Assembly: GCA_016712175.1 (NCBI GenBank)
Contig: JADJRQ010000001.1
Coordinates: forward strand, 992,001-1,056,000
DNA length: 64,000 nucleotides
From: Solirubrobacterales bacterium
GTDB lineage: Bacteria > Actinomycetota > Thermoleophilia > Solirubrobacterales > 70-9
Direction of reading: 5' to 3'
The notes beneath the pieces were generated by a model. It saw nothing but the letters and a program-made list of their open reading frames with translations. It searched no databases and was not told where the DNA came from. Shown piece after piece: positions 8,546-16,322 of the stretch. Position 1 is the stretch's first letter. Every line of letters starts with the position of its first letter. The position numbers and the translations under genes were made by a program.

Positions 8546-9829
8546 CTAACTGATGGCTTCGAGGCGCTCGAAGACTTCCGGCAGGTGCGTGAGGTAGGCG
8601 TCGTAGTCGAAGATCACATCGAGGTCGAGTTGCGGTGCCGCGGTGCCGATCAGATCCCGGAAAGGCACGCCGTTGTCGAAGGCCTCGTGCGCAGCAGCCT
8701 GAACCGTGCGGTAGGCATCGTCGCGGGACATGCCGCTGTCGACAAGGGCGGTCAGCGCACGTTGGCTGAAGAGGGCGCCGTGAGTCAGCTCGAGGTTGGA
8801 GCGCAGCCGGTCGACGTGGACCACGAGGCCGGAGGTGACCTGGTTGACGACATGGTGCATGTAGTCGAGCGTGATCGTCGCGTCCGGCAGGATCACCCGC
8901 TCGGCACCGGAGTGCGAGATGTCGCGCTCGTGCCATAGGGCCACGTTCTCGAGGCCGGTCTGGGCGTATCCACGGAGCAACCGGGCCAGCCCGGTGAGCC
9001 GCTCGGTTCGGATCGGGTTGCGCTTGTGCGGCATTGCCGACGAGCCCTTCTGCTCGCCGCTGGCGAAGGGCTCTTCGGCCTCGCGGACCTCGGTCCGCTG
9101 CAGATGGCGGATCTCGGTGGCGAATCGTTCGATGCCGGCACCGGCCAGCGCAATCACGCTCAGGAATTCGGCATGACGATCCCGCGGGATCACCTGGGTA
9201 GCGATCTCCTCACGCTGGAGTCCGAGGGTCTCCATGACCCGGCGTTCGATCGTCGGTGGCACCGAGGCATAGGTGCCGACCGCGCCGGAGAGCTTGCCCA
9301 AGGCGACCTGTTCCGCGGCGGCTTTCAGGCGGGCCAGGTTCCGGTCGGCCTCGAAGGCGAAGCCGGCCATGCGCAGCCCGAAGGTCGTCGGTTCGGCGTG
9401 GACGCCGTGGGTCCGCCCGACGCAGAGGGTGTCGCGGTGTTCGAGAGCCAGCTTCACCAGATTGTCGCGGTACGCGGTGGCGCCTTCGACCAGGATCATC
9501 CCGGCGCGGGTCAACTGGGTGGCGAGTGCGGTGTCGAGCACGTCGGAGGAGGTCAGTCCGTAGTGGATCCAGCGGCCTTCTTCTCCGATCGAAGCGGCGA
9601 CGACGTCGATGAAGGCGGCGACGTCGTGGTTGGTCGTCTCTTCACGCTCGTTGACGGCTTCGACGGTGAAAGCAGCTTTCTCACGGCAGAGCGCGGCGGC
9701 TTCTTTCGGGACGAGGCCCTCTTCGGCCCAGGCGTCAGTCGCGGCGAGTTCGACTGCCAGCCAGCCTTCCATCTTGGATTTCTGGGTCCAGACTTCGCCC
9801 ATCGCGGGCCGGGTGTAACGCTCGATCAA
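8546..9829 (-). CDS. purB: Adenylosuccinate lyase PurB
   Basis: The 427-residue fumarase-superfamily enzyme cleaves SAICAR and adenylosuccinate, acting in both IMP and AMP synthesis. The signature loop SSAMPHKRNP is intact, as are the TSSDVLDTALATQL and GRTHGVHAEPTTFG motifs and the N-terminal MIERYTRPAMGEVW. The frame extends upstream through purE, but the family start is TTG at 9829, ten bases after the purE stop, with an AGAAAGG ribosome-binding site spanning the purE stop codon. The length is normal. It is the last gene of purD-purE-purB and converges with the propeller gene. Confidence 0.97.
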   Translation of the reverse strand: MIERYTRPAMGEVWTQKSKMEGWLAVELAATDAWAEEGLVPKEAAALCREKAAFTVEAVNEREETTNHDVAAFIDVVAASIGEEGRWIHYGLTSSDVLDTALATQLTRAGMILVEGATAYRDNLVKLALEHRDTLCVGRTHGVHAEPTTFGLRMAGFAFEADRNLARLKAAAEQVALGKLSGAVGTYASVPPTIERRVMETLGLQREEIATQVIPRDRHAEFLSVIALAGAGIERFATEIRHLQRTEVREAEEPFASGEQKGSSAMPHKRNPIRTERLTGLARLLRGYAQTGLENVALWHERDISHSGAERVILPDATITLDYMHHVVNQVTSGLVVHVDRLRSNLELTHGALFSQRALTALVDSGMSRDDAYRTVQAAAHEAFDNGVPFRDLIGTAAPQLDLDVIFDYDAYLTHLPEVFERLEAIS

Positions 9830-9839
9830 CTGTGCCTTT

Positions 9840-10340
9840 CTAGATGTTGATGATGCGGGCCGCGAGCACGCCGGCGTTCTTGGCGCCGTCGATTGCCACG
9901 CAGGCGACGGGGATGCCGGGCGGCATCTGTACCGCGGAGAGCAGTGCGTCGAGGCCACCGAGCGACTTGCCGAGGATTGGCACGCCGATGACGGGAAGGT
10001 CGGTGTGGGCGGCGGCAACCCCAGGGAGGGCGGCGGACATTCCGGCGCCGGCGATGATCACCTTGAGTCCGCGCATACGCGCGTTGGTGCAGTAGTCGGT
10101 GACCAGTTCGGGGTCGCGGTGGGCCGACATGACGCGCACTTCGTAGCTGATGCCGGCTTCTTCCAGCGCCGCTCCTGCAGGCTGCATCTTCGGTTTGTCG
10201 TTCTTCGAACCCATGATGATTCCGACGATGGGCTCGTCGACTTCGATCTCCTCGAACATCTGCTCGACCGAAGTCATGGTCGGGGACTCGGTCTGGGCGG
10301 GGTCGCTCGTTGTTTCGGTTGACTGGGTTGGATCACTCAC
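9840..10340 (-). CDS. purE: N5-carboxyaminoimidazole ribonucleotide mutase PurE
   Basis: The 166-residue protein rearranges N5-CAIR to CAIR. About 35 acidic, Ser/Thr-rich residues precede the domain, which starts IVGIIMGSKNDKPKM. The catalytic His is kept in MSAHRDPE, but the usual SAHRTP reads SAHRDP, GSxSD reads GSKND, and the usual GGAAHLPG reads GMSAALPG. The overall fold sequence remains PurE-like (DLPVIGVPILGKSLGGLDALLS). The GTG start overlaps the purD stop (GTGA). No purK is present in the window, so the partner carboxylase must lie elsewhere or be dispensable. Confidence 0.92.
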   Translation of the reverse strand: MSDPTQSTETTSDPAQTESPTMTSVEQMFEEIEVDEPIVGIIMGSKNDKPKMQPAGAALEEAGISYEVRVMSAHRDPELVTDYCTNARMRGLKVIIAGAGMSAALPGVAAAHTDLPVIGVPILGKSLGGLDALLSAVQMPPGIPVACVAIDGAKNAGVLAARIINI

Positions 10341-11623
10341 TGGTTTGTCCCTTGTCTGTCGCGCTCGACCGCTCTGGTGGCGATATCGCTGCGCATCTGT
10401 TTGCCATCGAAGTTGATCGCTTCAGCCGCATCGTAAGCGCGTTGGCGTGCGGTTGCTGCATCGGGCCCAAGGCCCGTGAGATTGAGGACCCTGCCGCCGG
10501 CGGTAACGATCTGCCCGTCCCGCTCGGCGGTGCCCGCGTGGACGACCTCGGCCAGCTCCGCCGCCCGCTCCAGTCCTTCGATCAAATCGCCCTTCGAAGA
10601 CGACTCGGGGTACCCGGCGGAGGCGAGCACCACGGTGACCGCCCAGTCCTCGGAAAACTCGACCTTGAAGTTGTCCAGCCCGCCAGGCTCGCAGGCCGCT
10701 TCGAAGATTTCGACGAGATCCGAGTCGAGGCGAGGCAACACGGCCTGGGTCTCGGGATCACCGAAACGGGTGTTGTACTCGAGGACCTTCGGACCGTTGG
10801 CAGTCATCATCAGACCCGCGTAGAGCACGCCGTGGAAGGGATGGCCGCGCTCGGCCATCAGATCAACGATCGGCTGGTGGACCTGCGCGCTGAGTTCGGC
10901 AAGCACTTCGGAGCCCACATCGGGCACCGGTGAGTAGCTGCCCATGCCGCCGGTGTTCGGCCCGGTGTCGCCATCGCCGATCCGTTTGTAGTCCTGGGCC
11001 GGGGTGAGCGGAATCGCCCTTATCCCGTCGCAGATCGCGAGCAGAGAAAGCTCCTCGCCGACGAGGAACTCCTCGAGCACGACTTCGGTCTGTCCGAAGC
11101 GCTGCTCGGTGAAGAAAACTTCGATCGCCTCGCGGGCGTCCGATTCGGTCTCGCAGATCAACACACCCTTGCCGGCGGCGAGGCCGTCGGCCTTGAGCAC
11201 GGTCGGAAACGAAGCGCTTGCCAGTTCGGAGAGAGCCTCGTCCCGGGTCCGCAGCAGGGCGTATCCCGCGGTCGGGATGCCGGCTTCCTTCATTGCCTGC
11301 TTCGCATAAGCCTTCGACCCTTCCAGCCGCGCGGCTTCCTTGACCGGGCCGAAAGCCTTGACGCCGGCCTCGGTCAGAGCGTCGACCACTCCGGCCACGA
11401 GCGGCACCTCCGGCCCGATCGCAACCAGGTTGATCTCGTGTTCACGGGCCGCATGGACCACGGCCGTGATGTCACCGGGGTCGAGGTCGGGCAGACAGGT
11501 CGCATCAGACGCAATGCCCGGGTTACCGGGCGCACAGAAAAGTTCCGGCTGCCGGGGCGACCGGGCGAGGGCCTTGACGATCGCGTGCTCGCGCCCGCCG
11601 CCACCCAGGATCAGGATGCGCAA
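10337..11623 (-). CDS. purD: Phosphoribosylamine-glycine ligase PurD
   Basis: The 428-residue ATP-grasp enzyme joins phosphoribosylamine and glycine to give GAR. It begins with a Rossmann-like GGGGREHAI motif. Other family motifs are GPEVPLVAGVVD, the ATP-grasp segment ADGLAAGKGV, VLEEFLVGEELSLLA, AQDYKRIGDGDTGPNTGGMG and EYNTRFGDPETQ. The start is TTG at 11623, 13 bases after the stop of the preceding GYD gene. It is followed by purE with a four-base overlap. Confidence 0.98.
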   Translation of the reverse strand: MRILILGGGGREHAIVKALARSPRQPELFCAPGNPGIASDATCLPDLDPGDITAVVHAAREHEINLVAIGPEVPLVAGVVDALTEAGVKAFGPVKEAARLEGSKAYAKQAMKEAGIPTAGYALLRTRDEALSELASASFPTVLKADGLAAGKGVLICETESDAREAIEVFFTEQRFGQTEVVLEEFLVGEELSLLAICDGIRAIPLTPAQDYKRIGDGDTGPNTGGMGSYSPVPDVGSEVLAELSAQVHQPIVDLMAERGHPFHGVLYAGLMMTANGPKVLEYNTRFGDPETQAVLPRLDSDLVEIFEAACEPGGLDNFKVEFSEDWAVTVVLASAGYPESSSKGDLIEGLERAAELAEVVHAGTAERDGQIVTAGGRVLNLTGLGPDAATARQRAYDAAEAINFDGKQMRSDIATRAVERDRQGTNQ

Positions 11624-11636
11624 CTCGTGGACCGCT

Positions 11637-11917
11637 CTAGAGGAGTTCGGCGAGCCGCTGCGCGGAAAGCGCCGTCAGCGTCTGGCTGGTCATGGTGCCG
11701 CGTGAGCCCATCTCGATCGAGACCTTGGCCATCGTCTCTTCGTCCGGTGCTTCGATGACGGTGACGAAGTCGTACTGACCGAGGGTTGTGTACTGGGCGA
11801 GCACTTTGGCCCCAGGGCTTCGACTTCACTATTGACTTCGGCCACCCGTGACGGGTTGTTCTTCAGGGTCTTGACACCCTCGGAAGTCAGGTTGGTCAAC
11901 ATCACGTAGGTCGGCAC
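11637..11917 (-). CDS. GYD-domain protein, frame broken near 11810
   Basis: This is a small dimeric alpha/beta-barrel-type protein of the GYD family (about 93 residues if repaired). The GTG start at 11917 has a GAGAGGA ribosome-binding site. The N-terminal part reads MPTYVMLTNLTSEGVKTLKN...EVEALG. At the minus-strand GGGG run (plus 11810-11813) one G is missing; adding it gives GAKVLAQYTTLGQYDFVTVI and a normal C-terminus ending AQRLAELL before the TAG at 11637-11639. The GQYDF sequence is the family's name motif. Function is not known. It sits just upstream of purD on the same strand and may be co-transcribed with it. Confidence 0.8.
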
Positions 11918-12006
11918 GAGAGTCCTCTCGTCGTTTTCAGGGACGTCTCAAGCATAAGGCAGCCGCCTTCAGCCGGGAACGCCGGATCGGCGCCCGGCGA
12001 GGATCT

Positions 12007-12534
12007 TCAGCGCCCGCCGGCACCGGGATCGATTCCCTCTTCGAAGGAGAGACCGGCCAGCAGCGCCAGGTAGCTACCCGGGCGAGGCTCCGACGCCAGG
12101 TAGTCGCCCTCGGAGAGGTTGCCGAGCAGGGTCACCTGAAGCCCCCGATAGAGGTCGAGCTTGGCTTCGCACTGTTCGAGGCGCTCCTTGATGGCCGCCT
12201 CCACGGCATCGGCGTTGCTTTCGTCGAGGGCGACCACTTTGACCAGAAGGTCATCCCGGACGGCCGTCGGCCGGGCGGTGACTCGGACGAATTCCGCCAG
12301 CTCATCGTGCCCTTTGGAAGTCACACTGAAGAGTCGTTTGTTCGGCCGGCTCGACTGTTCGACCAGCCTCCCGTCGAGCATCCCGTCCGATTCGAGGCGG
12401 TCCAGCTCCCGGTAGATCTGCTGGGGGCTGGCGGGCCAGAAGTTCGCGACCGAGACGTCGAAGCGCTTCGAGAGTTCGTAACCGGTGGCCTCACCGTCCT
12501 GGAGGGCCGCGAGGATCGCGTGCTTCAGCGCCAT
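12007..12534 (-). CDS. PadR-family transcriptional regulator
   Basis: The 175-residue protein has the PadR winged helix at residues 1-80 (LKHAILAALQDGEATGYELSKRF, SPQQIYRELDRLESDGML, then a beta-hairpin wing) and the C-terminal helical PadR_C/Vir-type dimerisation domain (ERLEQCEAKLDLYRGL). Such proteins usually repress an adjacent divergent gene and are released by small aromatic or lipophilic ligands. It is divergent from the CrtI-like oxidoreductase with only 57 bases between the starts. Autoregulation and control of that gene are the likely roles. Confidence 0.92.
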   Translation of the reverse strand: MALKHAILAALQDGEATGYELSKRFDVSVANFWPASPQQIYRELDRLESDGMLDGRLVEQSSRPNKRLFSVTSKGHDELAEFVRVTARPTAVRDDLLVKVVALDESNADAVEAAIKERLEQCEAKLDLYRGLQVTLLGNLSEGDYLASEPRPGSYLALLAGLSFEEGIDPGAGGR

Positions 12535-12562
12535 CGGTTCCGGGCCCTCTCGGTTTGCAATT

Positions 12563-12591
12563 TATAGTCAACTAATTGTATAGTCACTTCT
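12563..12591 (+). promoter_or_regulatory. Divergent operator/promoter between PadR and the oxidoreductase
   Basis: An AT-rich island lies inside otherwise GC-rich DNA. The octamer TATAGTCA occurs twice, at 12563-12570 and 12579-12586, 16 bases apart. The first copy is part of an inverted repeat TAGT-CA-ACTA (12565-12574). TATAGT at 12579-12584 has -10 character and lies only seven bases before the ATG at 12592, where no ribosome-binding site is seen; this fits a leaderless transcript. It is a plausible PadR binding site, inferred from position and symmetry. Confidence 0.5.
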
Positions 12592-14319
12592 ATGAGTATA
12601 GATGCAGGAGCAGACACAAGCCGGGCCGAAGCCATGAACCGGACCGGGCCATGGGACGCGATCGTGGTCGGCTCCGGCCTGAGCGGCCTCACGTCGGCCG
12701 CCTACCTCGCCGCCAACGGCAAGAAGGTCCTCGTGCTCGAGCAGTACGACGTCGCCGGCGGCTGCAGCCAGACCTTCCGGCGCAAGAACGAGTGGCAGTT
12801 CGACGTCGGCCTCCACTACATCGGCGGCGTCAAGACCGGCGACATCAGCCGGGTGCTCAAGGGTCTCGGGCTCCACGACCGGATCGATTTCGTCGAAATG
12901 GATCCCGACGGCTTCGACACTTTCGTCTTCCCCGATTTCGAGTTCCGGGTGCCAAAAGGCTGGGACAACTATCTGGACCGCCTGGTCGAAACTTTTCCGG
13001 ATGAAGAAGAAGGCCTGCGGCAATGCGTGGGGACTTTCCGTGATGTTGTCGGCGATCTGGCCGGATCGGGAATCCCCGGCGTGGACACCGACCTCGCCGA
13101 TTTTGTCGCCCGGGCCCCGAACCTCGTGGCCTGGGGAATGCGCTCGATCACCGAACTCTTTGATGAATGCGGTCTTGGCGAGCGTTCCCGCGCGGTCCTG
13201 ACCGGCCATGCGGGCGACTACGCAACGCCGCCTTCACGGACTCCGGTCGTGCTTCACGCCTCCCTGGTCGATCACTACATGCAGGAAGGCGCCTTCTACG
13301 TAAGAGGTGGCGGCCAGGTCCTGCCCGGACATCTGATCGACGTGATCCACAGCAATGGTGGCCGGGTGAGGACCCACGCCGAAGTCGCTTCGATCAACGT
13401 GGTCGACGGCACCGCGACCGGCGTGACCCTGAGTGGGGACGAAACGATCGAGGCACCCATCGTGATCTCGACCGCCGACATCAAGCGCACCTTCCTCGAT
13501 CTGCTTGACCCGGAAGTCCTGCCCGACGGACTGGCCGAGATCGTCGACGGCTATCGCATGGCCACGCCGCTCGTCTGTGTCTACCTCGGTCTCGATTTCG
13601 ACCTCGCCGAGCGCATGCCGAACACGAACTACTGGCGCCACTCCCGGTACGACAGCGAGGAGTACTACGACTTCGTGGCCGCCGAGAAGTTCGATCCGGA
13701 CCCACCGGTCTACATCACCTCGGCGAGCGCCAAGGACCCCGGCTCGACCGGACATGCCCCTGAGGGTTGCTCGACCGTCGAGCTGATGACCTGGGCGACA
13801 CCCTCGCTGGAGGCGTGGGGGGTCGAATCTGAAGAGGCCGCCGGCAAGTACAGCAAGCAGGAGGGGTACCTCGCGGCCAAGGACAAGATCGTCGAACAGC
13901 TGATCGACTCCGCGGAAGAAATCCTGGGCGAACTGCGTCCACACATCCTCTGGAAAGAAGCCGCGACCCCGATGACCCAGACCCGTTACACGCAGTCAAC
14001 CGACGGATCGAGCTACGGCATCGAACTGGCAACCGACCAGTTCGGTCCCCTCCGGCCCGATTTCAAGACCGCGATCGACGGGCTCTTCCTGGCCGGTGTG
14101 AGCACTCGCCGCGGCCACGGCATCGTCGGCGCGATGAACGGCGGAGTCGAGTCGGCCTCGGCGGTCCTCGGTCGCAACCTTCGCCACGAGATCCAGGGCG
14201 GAGCCGTATTCGGAGATATCTCCCGCCTCACCGCGGGTGGCGAAGGCTGGGACGCCCTCGAGGCCTGCCGCAAGCTACAGGACAAATCGGCCCGAAGGAT
14301 CGCCGCCGCAGCCGTCTGA
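12592..14319 (+). CDS. FAD-dependent oxidoreductase of the CrtI/CrtISO/retinol-saturase family
   Basis: The 575-residue protein has an N-terminal dinucleotide-binding motif (AIVVGSGLSGLTSAAYLAANG, starting near residue 23) followed by VLEQYDVAGGCSQTF, as in phytoene desaturases, carotenoid isomerases and retinol saturases. A second FAD-contact motif near the C-terminus reads LFLAGVSTRRGHGIVGAMNGG. The family uses FAD to desaturate, isomerise or reduce polyene or lipid substrates; the substrate here is unknown and no carotenoid genes are nearby. The start could be ATG at 12592 (leaderless) or the later ATG at 12634. It is followed directly by a DUF1275 gene and is probably controlled by the divergent PadR. 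Confidence 0.88.
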   Translation: MSIDAGADTSRAEAMNRTGPWDAIVVGSGLSGLTSAAYLAANGKKVLVLEQYDVAGGCSQTFRRKNEWQFDVGLHYIGGVKTGDISRVLKGLGLHDRIDFVEMDPDGFDTFVFPDFEFRVPKGWDNYLDRLVETFPDEEEGLRQCVGTFRDVVGDLAGSGIPGVDTDLADFVARAPNLVAWGMRSITELFDECGLGERSRAVLTGHAGDYATPPSRTPVVLHASLVDHYMQEGAFYVRGGGQVLPGHLIDVIHSNGGRVRTHAEVASINVVDGTATGVTLSGDETIEAPIVISTADIKRTFLDLLDPEVLPDGLAEIVDGYRMATPLVCVYLGLDFDLAERMPNTNYWRHSRYDSEEYYDFVAAEKFDPDPPVYITSASAKDPGSTGHAPEGCSTVELMTWATPSLEAWGVESEEAAGKYSKQEGYLAAKDKIVEQLIDSAEEILGELRPHILWKEAATPMTQTRYTQSTDGSSYGIELATDQFGPLRPDFKTAIDGLFLAGVSTRRGHGIVGAMNGGVESASAVLGRNLRHEIQGGAVFGDISRLTAGGEGWDALEACRKLQDKSARRIAAAAV

Positions 14320-15087
14320 TTGTCCGATCCGGGCTTCATCCTTCCCTCGGTGAACCCGACCGAAACGGATCCGACCACAGAACGCCGCATCCGGGCCGTG
14401 GTCCTGATGCTGGCGGCTGTCGGCGGCTGGCTGGACGGCCTGACCTTCCTTACTCTTGGCGGGGTCTTCGTTTCGGCGATGACCGGGAACTTCGTGCAGT
14501 TTGGATCCTCTCTCGGCAACGGCGAGTGGGCGCAGTTCGCCTGTCTCATGACCGCAGTCACCACCGCCTTCCTCGGTGGCGCGGTCGCCGTATTCATGGT
14601 CCGGCGCACGGGCCAGGCTGCCTGGCCGGGCCCCGTCCGAAGGCCGTTGACCCTGCAGTTCGGGGTCCTAGTGGCATTGGTGATTGCCTGGTTTCTGTTT
14701 GACTCCCCCGACGCGTTCACCTTCGGCGCCTTCGTCGTGGTCGCTATCGCCGGGTTTGCCGCCGGTCTTCAAGGGGCCTCGATCCTCGGCCTGAAGATCA
14801 AGGGGGCGGGGGTAAATGCCATCACTGCGGTTCTGTTTCTTGTGAGTGCCGACTTCGTCGAGAGGGCGACCAAGGTTGAAGGACCCAAGGCGGCACTGCC
14901 ACCAGCGATCCTGGTCGGACTCCTTCTGGCCTATGCCTCGGGCGGGCTGATCGTCACGCTGGCCTACGACGATTTCCCAAGGGCGATCGTCCTCGGGCCG
15001 CTCGTCATTTCGGGCCTGGTCCTCGCCATCCTGAGGACGGAGAACGTCCGCAGTCAGCAAGAGGAAAGCAAAGACCTCACCACCTAG
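14320..15087 (+). CDS. YoaK/DUF1275-family membrane protein
   Basis: The 255-residue integral membrane protein has about six hydrophobic segments and the family N-terminal pattern GWLDGLTFLTLGGVFVSAMTGN. The central segment FAAGLQGASILGLKIKGAGVNAI also matches DUF1275. The biochemical role is unknown for the family. The TTG start follows the preceding stop without any gap, so it is translated with the oxidoreductase. Its stop codon overlaps the convergent cyclase gene's stop by three bases. Confidence 0.88.
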   Translation: MSDPGFILPSVNPTETDPTTERRIRAVVLMLAAVGGWLDGLTFLTLGGVFVSAMTGNFVQFGSSLGNGEWAQFACLMTAVTTAFLGGAVAVFMVRRTGQAAWPGPVRRPLTLQFGVLVALVIAWFLFDSPDAFTFGAFVVVAIAGFAAGLQGASILGLKIKGAGVNAITAVLFLVSADFVERATKVEGPKAALPPAILVGLLLAYASGGLIVTLAYDDFPRAIVLGPLVISGLVLAILRTENVRSQQEESKDLTT

Positions 15088-16283
15088 ACTTCGCAGACCG
15101 CGACCGACGGGGCATCCCGTCGGGCCTTTTCGGTGGCGGTCTTGAGCTCGCCGAGCTGGTCATAGGTGAGTGCGTCCGGGTCGAGATCCAGAGCGGCTGC
15201 GTCCTCGGGCTCCAGTCGTTCGATCAGGTCCTTCGACGCAAGCGCCCGGCCTCCGCCGGCGCAGGCTTCGATCCGGGCGGCTTCATTGACCTCGTCGCCA
15301 AGCGCAGTTACTTCGGATCGTCCGCCGGTGGAGATGTTGCCGACGTAGAGGTTCGATCCCCGGTGAAGCCCGAAGCGAAGGACCACATCCTCCGGATCGA
15401 GATCGCTCCGCGCGGCGACGTCGGCGACCGCGCCGCGGAGCGCGTGAGCCGCGGCGATGCACTCCCGCGCGGCAGCCGACTCCGATCCGGAGATCTCAGC
15501 CAGGAAGAACGCGACGACCCCGTCGCCGACATGACGACCGACCAGTCCTCCCGCATCGATTACACATTGATCGGCGGCGACCACCAGCCGGCGTCCCAGC
15601 TTGAAGTAGCTCGCGGTTGACAACCGGCGCGAAAGCGGCGATGAAGCCTCGAGATCGGCGAACAGGATCGCCGCAGGCCGCCGCCCGGCCCGCCCGACCT
15701 GCTGCATCCGCTTGAGGTGCCGCAGATCCCCCATCGAAGTTGCGTCGCTGAGCGTATGCATGCCCGGCGCCGGCTTTGAGATCAACGCGGTGCCGGCGAG
15801 CCGGCCGTCCGGATCGCGAATTCGCCACATGACTACTGGAACCTCGTTCGTTGCCCCGAACAGCGCTTCGCCGATGGAAACAAAAGACAGGGCTGCAGGG
15901 TCGACCGGCGAAGCTTCGTCGACCAGATCACGGAGCGAGGAGTCGACGGTTTCCCGCAACTCGTCGTGACCGCCCGGGGTGTCGTTGAGCACCATCCCAC
16001 GGACCTCAGCGAATGTCACCCGATTGATTTCGTCGCTGTTGGCACCGAACCTGAACTTGCGGCTCGCCCCCGCTGTCTCGGGCCCGAACATGTGGCTTCC
16101 GACTGCGAACTCCGAAAGTTCGCCGGCGCCGAAAGTCAATCGCAGTTCGTCGGTCACAAAGACCAGGTTCCAGCGCTCGTCCACCACCCAGCCCCAGTGC
16201 CCCGTGTCCTGCAAAGCCTGCGACACCTCGGCCAGCGAAGGATCATCAGGAAGGGGATAAGTCCCTTTGCTTTCGCCGCCCAC
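15084..16283 (-). CDS. Class III adenylate/guanylate cyclase with N-terminal PAS-like region
   Basis: The 399-residue soluble protein carries a C-terminal class III cyclase catalytic domain (residues ~200-370): ILFADLEASSPLSRRL with the first metal Asp, GRHVGDGVVAFF with the second, and the ALGDEVNEAARIEA motif. Residues 1-190 hold a PAS-like sensor (WGWVVDERWNLVFVTDELR...VPVVMWRIRDPDG). It should make cAMP or cGMP in response to a cytosolic cue; the substrate specificity cannot be assigned. No HAMP or membrane segment is present. Confidence 0.88.
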   Translation of the reverse strand: MGGESKGTYPLPDDPSLAEVSQALQDTGHWGWVVDERWNLVFVTDELRLTFGAGELSEFAVGSHMFGPETAGASRKFRFGANSDEINRVTFAEVRGMVLNDTPGGHDELRETVDSSLRDLVDEASPVDPAALSFVSIGEALFGATNEVPVVMWRIRDPDGRLAGTALISKPAPGMHTLSDATSMGDLRHLKRMQQVGRAGRRPAAILFADLEASSPLSRRLSTASYFKLGRRLVVAADQCVIDAGGLVGRHVGDGVVAFFLAEISGSESAAARECIAAAHALRGAVADVAARSDLDPEDVVLRFGLHRGSNLYVGNISTGGRSEVTALGDEVNEAARIEACAGGGRALASKDLIERLEPEDAAALDLDPDALTYDQLGELKTATEKARRDAPSVAVCEV

Positions 16284-16322
16284 GACCAGAGCCTACTCCG
16301 TGCTCATGGCAGCGGCCTGACT

